Source: Gottschalkiaceae bacterium SANA
GTDB lineage: Bacteria > Bacillota > Clostridia > Tissierellales > GPF-1
Length of the DNA: 64,000 nt
Assembly: GCA_036323355.1 (NCBI GenBank)
Contig: AP028876.1
Location: 2,604,001-2,668,000 of the forward strand
Direction: 5' to 3'
Part shown: positions 59,902 to 64,000 of the stretch, piece by piece
How positions within the stretch are numbered: the stretch's first letter is position 1
How the letters are laid out: each line of letters starts with the position of its first letter
The notes under the pieces: model-generated
The model's input: the letters and a program-made list of their open reading frames with translations, nothing else
Told to the model about the DNA's origin: nothing
Database searches by the model: none
Translations under genes and position numbers: made by a program

Positions 59902-60964
59902 TTCTTAGTATTTCCTCCAGTTTTGTAATTTGAATTTCTTGATATTTTTGATATCCATATTTCAATGAATAATTAATATACTCTTTTGATTTCTCAAAGT
60001 TAATCATCGCATTATCATGATCCTTATACATCTTTTTTTCACCAAGTAAATAGAATAAATCCGAAGCTTGTATTAGGAGTTTTGATTTCTCATCCTTTGA
60101 TAGTGATTCGTTTTCAATTAGTTCATATTCAACATAGGGTAAAGCTTCATAAAGATAATCTTCATCTTCTGTTATAGAGTATAAATGCCTATACGATGAT
60201 ATTATATAATGCCTAGACCAGTAAGGATGTGACTGAATATAGTTATTAAAATCCTCTATACTCTCTAAATATAATTCTTCTGAATTACTTACATTAGTAT
60301 TTGCAAGCTCATAAGTATACTGTGCAAAATAGTATTTCCAAAGCTCCTTTGTATCATCCTCTACTATTGTATATAAGATATCAGCTTGAGTTCGTGCAAT
60401 CGTATAGTATTCATATTTCTTAATATCACTAGTAAAATAATCCCCTATAGTAGCATTAATTCTCATACGACCTTCAATTAAACTCTCAACTGTAAAATCT
60501 GATAGTATCTTCACACAATCATTATCTATTTTAATTAAAGTATCTATCTTATTCTCTGAATTGGACAGATAAATATTATCGGCAATCCTCTGATTAATTC
60601 GTATAATAATATCATTCATTTGATCTAAAGAAGTATTCATATTTAATTCGGAAGTTTCAAAGTTATCTTCAAACAGATCAACTGTAATATTTTGATCAGT
60701 ATCCTTAAATATAGTATTTTCATCATTATTAGATATACTACTATTACTCGTATCCTCATCTATAATAGTATTCCCATAGTTTTTTTGATTTTGATCATGG
60801 TACCATTGTGAATTCTTCTGTTCTTCAATATCAGCTTCGTTCTGATTATTAAGAATTAACAATAAACTAATTGCTAACACGAATATAATTATCATTACAA
60901 CAACATAAGCAAAGCTTTTATAATAAAAGGATTTTAGTTTTCCTTGAAATTCGATTATATGCAC
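59894..60964 (-). CDS. Unknown membrane-anchored protein, first gene of the accessory operon
   Basis: This 356-residue protein has one N-terminal helix (YVVVMIIIFVLAISLLLIL, about residues 20-38), an Asn/Asp/Gln-rich linker of about 90 residues, and a helical TPR-like C-terminal region (AINFEKSKEYINYSLKYGY). The topology suggests an extracytoplasmic scaffold or sensor. It is the first gene of a tightly overlapping three-gene operon inside the mosaic region. Confidence 0.7.
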   Translation of the reverse strand: MHIIEFQGKLKSFYYKSFAYVVVMIIIFVLAISLLLILNNQNEADIEEQKNSQWYHDQNQKNYGNTIIDEDTSNSSISNNDENTIFKDTDQNITVDLFEDNFETSELNMNTSLDQMNDIIIRINQRIADNIYLSNSENKIDTLIKIDNDCVKILSDFTVESLIEGRMRINATIGDYFTSDIKKYEYYTIARTQADILYTIVEDDTKELWKYYFAQYTYELANTNVSNSEELYLESIEDFNNYIQSHPYWSRHYIISSYRHLYSITEDEDYLYEALPYVEYELIENESLSKDEKSKLLIQASDLFYLLGEKKMYKDHDNAMINFEKSKEYINYSLKYGYQKYQEIQITKLEEILRNE

Positions 60965-61462
60965 CTTCTAAGTTTATATTTGTATTACTATTTAATAATT
61001 TGGTGAATCACAACATTGAGCTAATTTGAACCTGTAAGAGAACTCTTCAATTTCTATATCAGTATTCTATACAAATAATTGTTTGTTTGAGCAATCAAAT
61101 ACAAAAAATAAAATCACACAAGAATAATAAACTACTACAACACAAAATGAATAAAATTTGTTTATAATATTTTAGCATTTAACTTTAAAATTATGTCTTT
61201 GACTTAATCTGTCTAATTTTATTAATCACACCTATTTTACTCCCAATTATCTCCAAATACAATAGATATAATATAACACGTTATACCACTGTATTGATTG
61301 TATTAGTAGTGACCACATTTCATATATCTCGAGTGATTTAATACTAATTCAATCCTGATAAATTTGAATTCGTTGGTTTAATTGTTTAGCTTCATAACTT
61401 TAAAATAGACTCTTCCAACCAGTCAAGTCCGATAAAGTGTGTACTTTCCCTCGGCTATTCAA
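60965..61462. other. Non-coding gap
   Basis: About 500 bp of AT-rich sequence without a gene. It must hold the promoter of the three-gene operon. No other structure was recognised. Confidence 0.6.
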
Positions 61463-61828
61463 TTAGGCAACAGCAGTGATTCGATGAGTGGATCGGAACT
61501 GGTAGTACTCCTCCATCGAGAGGTACTTCTTGCCGGATGACCATTTCTCATCTTGCTCAATCAGGAGTGCTTCGTTCAAACGGAGAAGGCATGCTTCATT
61601 CGGAAAGATCCGAATTACTCGCTCTCTACAGCAACTCTCTTGGTTCATTCTTTCAATCCTATTGCTGGTTCGAATATGTTTGCGATATTTCATTAGAAGG
61701 TTGATCACAACCATCGCATTGTCAAAGCCTTTCTCCAATACAGCCATTGCTTTTGGTGCAGTATCTGCATAGGTTTCAAGTATTTCATCGTCATTTGGTA
61801 TTTTCCCCTCGGGTTGATGGTTTCTCAC
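61463..61828 (-). pseudogene. IS256/mutator-family transposase, 3' fragment
   Basis: The 121 residues include a segment with RTSNRIERMNQESCCRERV and RIFPNEACLLRLNEALL, the C-terminal domain of IS256-type transposases; full proteins have about 400 residues with three acidic catalytic residues, of which at most the last is included. The upstream part is missing. It marks past IS activity at this locus. Confidence 0.85.
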
Positions 61829-61963
61829 AATTCTGTTTATACGAGGTTAAACCCAAGTGGCTCATTTTTATATTTATTAAATTTATACCATTATACGGAA
61901 TTTATCTCTACCAAGTTCCCTTTAATATCAATTCAATATCAGCCAAATATTAAAAAAACGCCA

Positions 61964-61991
61964 AACCCTTTATTTACAAGGATTTGACGAT
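61964..61991 (-). terminator. Terminator left of the third core
   Basis: CAAACCCTT / AAGGATTTG with a short loop, and GCGTTTTTTT after it on the minus strand. It lies just before the third guaA-end core, in the same relation as the terminator at 57771 to the second core. Confidence 0.6.
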
Positions 61992-61999
61992 TTAAGTTT

Positions 62000-62012
62000 A
62001 CTATTCCCATTC
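62000..62012. repeat. guaA-end core motif, copy 3
   Basis: ACTATTCCCATTC, identical to 25547-25559. The minus strand reads ATTGAATGGGAATAG, the codons for Ile-Glu-Trp-Glu-stop, but further upstream codons (DELKATLCGVMKNEE) are not GMP synthase and an in-frame TGA follows, so only the terminal codons are guaA-like. Confidence 0.55.
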
Positions 62013-62175
62013 AATCTCTTCATTTTTCATTACACCACATAAAGTAGCTTTCAGTTCATCTCATAGCTCAATTCCACATATTTTTTCTCCTTGATTTGCC
62101 GCATCATGAATTCTTAGTATCATTCTAGTATCAAGCCTTCCTTGCTATTGCCAGTTTATCAAACAGAATTTTTTT

Positions 62176-62277
62176 TATCATAATCAGTTGATTTTACTAT
62201 ATTTCATGGCTCTATTTCACTAGTTTTCATGCCCGATTTATGGACTTCATAATTTTTTAGTACGTTTTTAATACGCC
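62176..62277. repeat. Second copy of the prophage left-end repeat
   Basis: This copy matches 25580-25680 with few changes and likewise ends in TTAGTACG-TTTTTA-ATACG. It marks the left end of another element that would extend to the right beyond the window, or a relic of one. Confidence 0.7.
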
Positions 62278-62427
62278 AAGCGTACCGTGCAGAAACAGCC
62301 CAAATCATTAATGGATTAACAGTTAATATTGAAGAATAACAGAAAAAAACAGACAAGGCACTCTACGAAAATAAATGTAGTGTGCCTTGCTTGTTTTCAA
62401 TAATGCTACGTTATATAAAATTCACAT

Positions 62428-63312
62428 CTATACTTCATCAATATTTACAGTCGCTTCGACACGCATACCTTTGTGCAAGTAACCATAATGAACTTGTGCT
62501 ATATCCTTCAAGCAACCTAATTCTATTGGAGCACTGTCTAGACGTTCAACAACTTCCTTTTTGTTAGTTTTAATGATAACTCGTGCTTCACTTTGCTCTT
62601 CAAAGCGGATGCTTTTTACCAGCAATTCTTTAGGATATATTTGACAAAAATCCATCCAGCCATCGGAACCGTATGCCTCAAAATCAAAATATGAAACACC
62701 CTCAATTATTATTTCAGAATCTTCCAAACCTACTTCTCTTAATGCTTTATATAGTCTATTTTTAAATTCCTCAAAGTCCCGAATTATTATTAATACAGGC
62801 TGATCTTCTAACGGTAACTTATCAATATCTTCCGGCGAATAATTATCTGAAAAATCTCTAAAATATGATGCTGGTATCTCAGCGGGTATCCTGTGTTTCC
62901 CTGCACTATCGGGACAGGGGAACAAGCTGTGCTTCATAATGTACACACAAAAGCATGGCAAGTTTAAACTTCGTTTGTCTTTCAATAACAGTCTTCTCTT
63001 GCAAATTTCCTTATGTAATGGTCTGGCATTCGTATTTAGGATGCAGATAGACTCGTATTTTTGAATTATTTCAGATATGCTTTTAACATCTAAACTATCA
63101 CAGAATGCCAGAGTTCCCTCATATCCATCTCCTCGCCCATCCCCATGTTGTTTGGAGTAATCAATCCACGATTGGGGGGTGTTGAATTTGATCGATCCTC
63201 TCTTTATAAAAGATTTAGCATATTTAGAACTCGTTAATCTAAAGGCACCAGAAAAAGTATTAGGTTTTTCCCAATCTCCCATATAACACCTCTCACTATA
63301 TTTGTCTGACAT
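62428..63312 (-). CDS. Accessory protein of unknown function
   Basis: This 294-residue cytoplasmic protein has an N-terminal region with RLTSSKYAKSFIKRGSI followed by FNTPQSWIDYSKQ and GDGRGDGYEGTLAF. A segment like this (fold start, Asn-rich loop, Gly-Asp and Glu-Gly) resembles other unassigned phage-defence or toxin-like proteins known only as hypotheticals. The middle holds Cys residues (CFCVYIMKHSLFPC), the C-terminal half is mixed alpha/beta. The gene is first after the second left-end repeat, the position of a moron gene. No function is claimed. Confidence 0.68.
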   Translation of the reverse strand: MSDKYSERCYMGDWEKPNTFSGAFRLTSSKYAKSFIKRGSIKFNTPQSWIDYSKQHGDGRGDGYEGTLAFCDSLDVKSISEIIQKYESICILNTNARPLHKEICKRRLLLKDKRSLNLPCFCVYIMKHSLFPCPDSAGKHRIPAEIPASYFRDFSDNYSPEDIDKLPLEDQPVLIIIRDFEEFKNRLYKALREVGLEDSEIIIEGVSYFDFEAYGSDGWMDFCQIYPKELLVKSIRFEEQSEARVIIKTNKKEVVERLDSAPIELGCLKDIAQVHYGYLHKGMRVEATVNIDEV

Positions 63313-63803
63313 ATTCTATCTACGATAGTTAGCCTATTGTTCCAACAACTTGTAAAGTAATTATACTGACCACTCGCCAAGCACCGACATCTAATCCGCT
63401 CTATACGGGTCTTTAATCCCCTCTTGGACTAATTCCCGCAGAGCATTAAATTTTTGTTTTTCTAACTAAAATATTTATCATCAAAAACCCAGAAAAGCTT
63501 ATTTCAAGCCATTTTGAGCACACTTATTTATTATCTTGACCTCCTTACTACAATCTCAACATGCATACTGTGTCGGTAATGGAAAATTACTAACTTCGAA
63601 CATGTATTTATGCGGCTTTCGTTCACTCTCAAATCAAATAAAACAATTGATGTGAACGTATATTGTGAAAGCAATTATCCTTCTTTTGTCTCAAATCATA
63701 TTTAACGACCTAAACATTTAAATGTATAATAACACATGATTTGTTCTCCCACTCTTATAAAACCATTTTTGAATTTAAGTAATACTTTTACGCTGAAAAT
63801 TAA
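63313..63803. other. Non-coding AT-rich gap
   Basis: No gene supported; short frames only. It should contain the promoter of the gene ending at 62428. Confidence 0.55.
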
Positions 63804-64000
63804 TCAATAAGCCTGTCGAACATGATTTTCTACACAAATTGGTTTTATCTTCTTTCGGTCAATCAGTTCATGAGCCACAGGTGACCTTTTATTCCTAATT
63901 GTTATATTCCTGGTCTTAGAACTGCAATTTTTTTTTCGAGGATCAAAAAAATCAATATCCTCAGTTATTAAATAAATTGTTCTAGTGTCTGATTTTTCTT
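63804..64000 (-). CDS. Partial unknown gene entering from the right edge
   Basis: A minus-strand frame is open from the window edge to the TGA at 63804-63806 (65 codons). It reads a basic C-terminus, including KSDTRTIYLITEDIDFFDPR and ending ENHVRQAY. The start lies beyond the window. No family is recognised, and the frame could also be spurious. Confidence 0.45.
   Translation of the reverse strand, partial: EKSDTRTIYLITEDIDFFDPRKKNCSSKTRNITIRNKRSPVAHELIDRKKIKPICVENHVRQAY

Noticed and set aside
62001-62140. Possible second guaA fragment
   Set aside because: Only the last four codons resemble guaA. The preceding residues do not match GMP synthase and an in-frame TGA interrupts the frame.
1-64000. 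CRISPR arrays, tRNA and rRNA genes
   Set aside because: No regularly spaced repeats, tRNA-like cloverleaf or rRNA segment was recognised by eye. A covariance-model scan would be needed to exclude a tRNA formally.

Overview
The window looks like part of the chromosome of an anaerobic low-GC Firmicute of the Clostridia. The pointers are an Rnf/Nqr-type redox pump, a tungsten-type aldehyde:ferredoxin oxidoreductase, a cobalamin-riboswitch operon, Gram-positive lipoprotein and SLH signals, a Firmicutes-type LexA box, and a probable selenocysteine protein. No tRNA, rRNA or CRISPR array was recognised.

Host region, 1 to about 25.0 kb. A sugar-type ABC importer (two permeases and a lipoprotein binding protein, behind a LacI-type operator) is followed by a lipoprotein, a free methionine-R-sulfoxide reductase whose catalytic Cys codon is TGA with a SECIS-like hairpin (probable selenoprotein), a stalk/NPCBM secreted protein and a NUDIX hydrolase. 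On the plus strand lie an rnfD-rnfG-rnfE-rnfA-nqrF operon lacking NqrA, RnfB and RnfC, a MerR regulator, and an aldehyde oxidoreductase behind a structured leader that ends in an intrinsic terminator. On the minus strand a cobalamin riboswitch controls btuC, btuD, a double CbiK lipoprotein, a binding protein fused to SLH-like repeats and a nitrilase-family hydrolase. An aromatic-acid-exporter-like protein, a two-component system and two paralogous UBA/DUF4342 proteins complete this part.

Prophage, about 25.55 to 57.83 kb. This is a complete-looking siphovirus-type prophage of the HK97 class. Left to right it holds accessory genes (PH-domain protein, two membrane proteins, adenine methylase), lysis genes, tail fibre and hub genes, tape measure, tail chaperone with a -1 frameshift site, tail tube, head-tail connectors, capsid, protease, portal, terminase and HNH. 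Then come a catalytic-domain-only tyrosine recombinase, a three-gene toxin-antitoxin-chaperone cassette (ART-like toxin, small antitoxin, SecB-like chaperone, resembling CmdTAC), replication genes (SSB, DnaC-like loader, DnaD-like initiator), and the lysogeny switch (Cro, CI, ImmA behind a LexA box, integrase). Almost all phage genes run on the minus strand; CI, ImmA and integrase are on the plus strand. The tape-measure gene has a 3'-end frameshift.

Right region, 57.8 to 64 kb. This is AT-rich and mosaic: a 56-codon 3' fragment of guaA with a terminator, an unrecognised three-gene operon, a truncated IS256-family transposase, and a second copy of the prophage left-end sequence followed by an unknown gene. 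A 13-bp motif matching the last codons of guaA occurs at 25547, 57816 and 62000, so the region reads as stacked mobile elements that used the guaA 3' end as attachment site.
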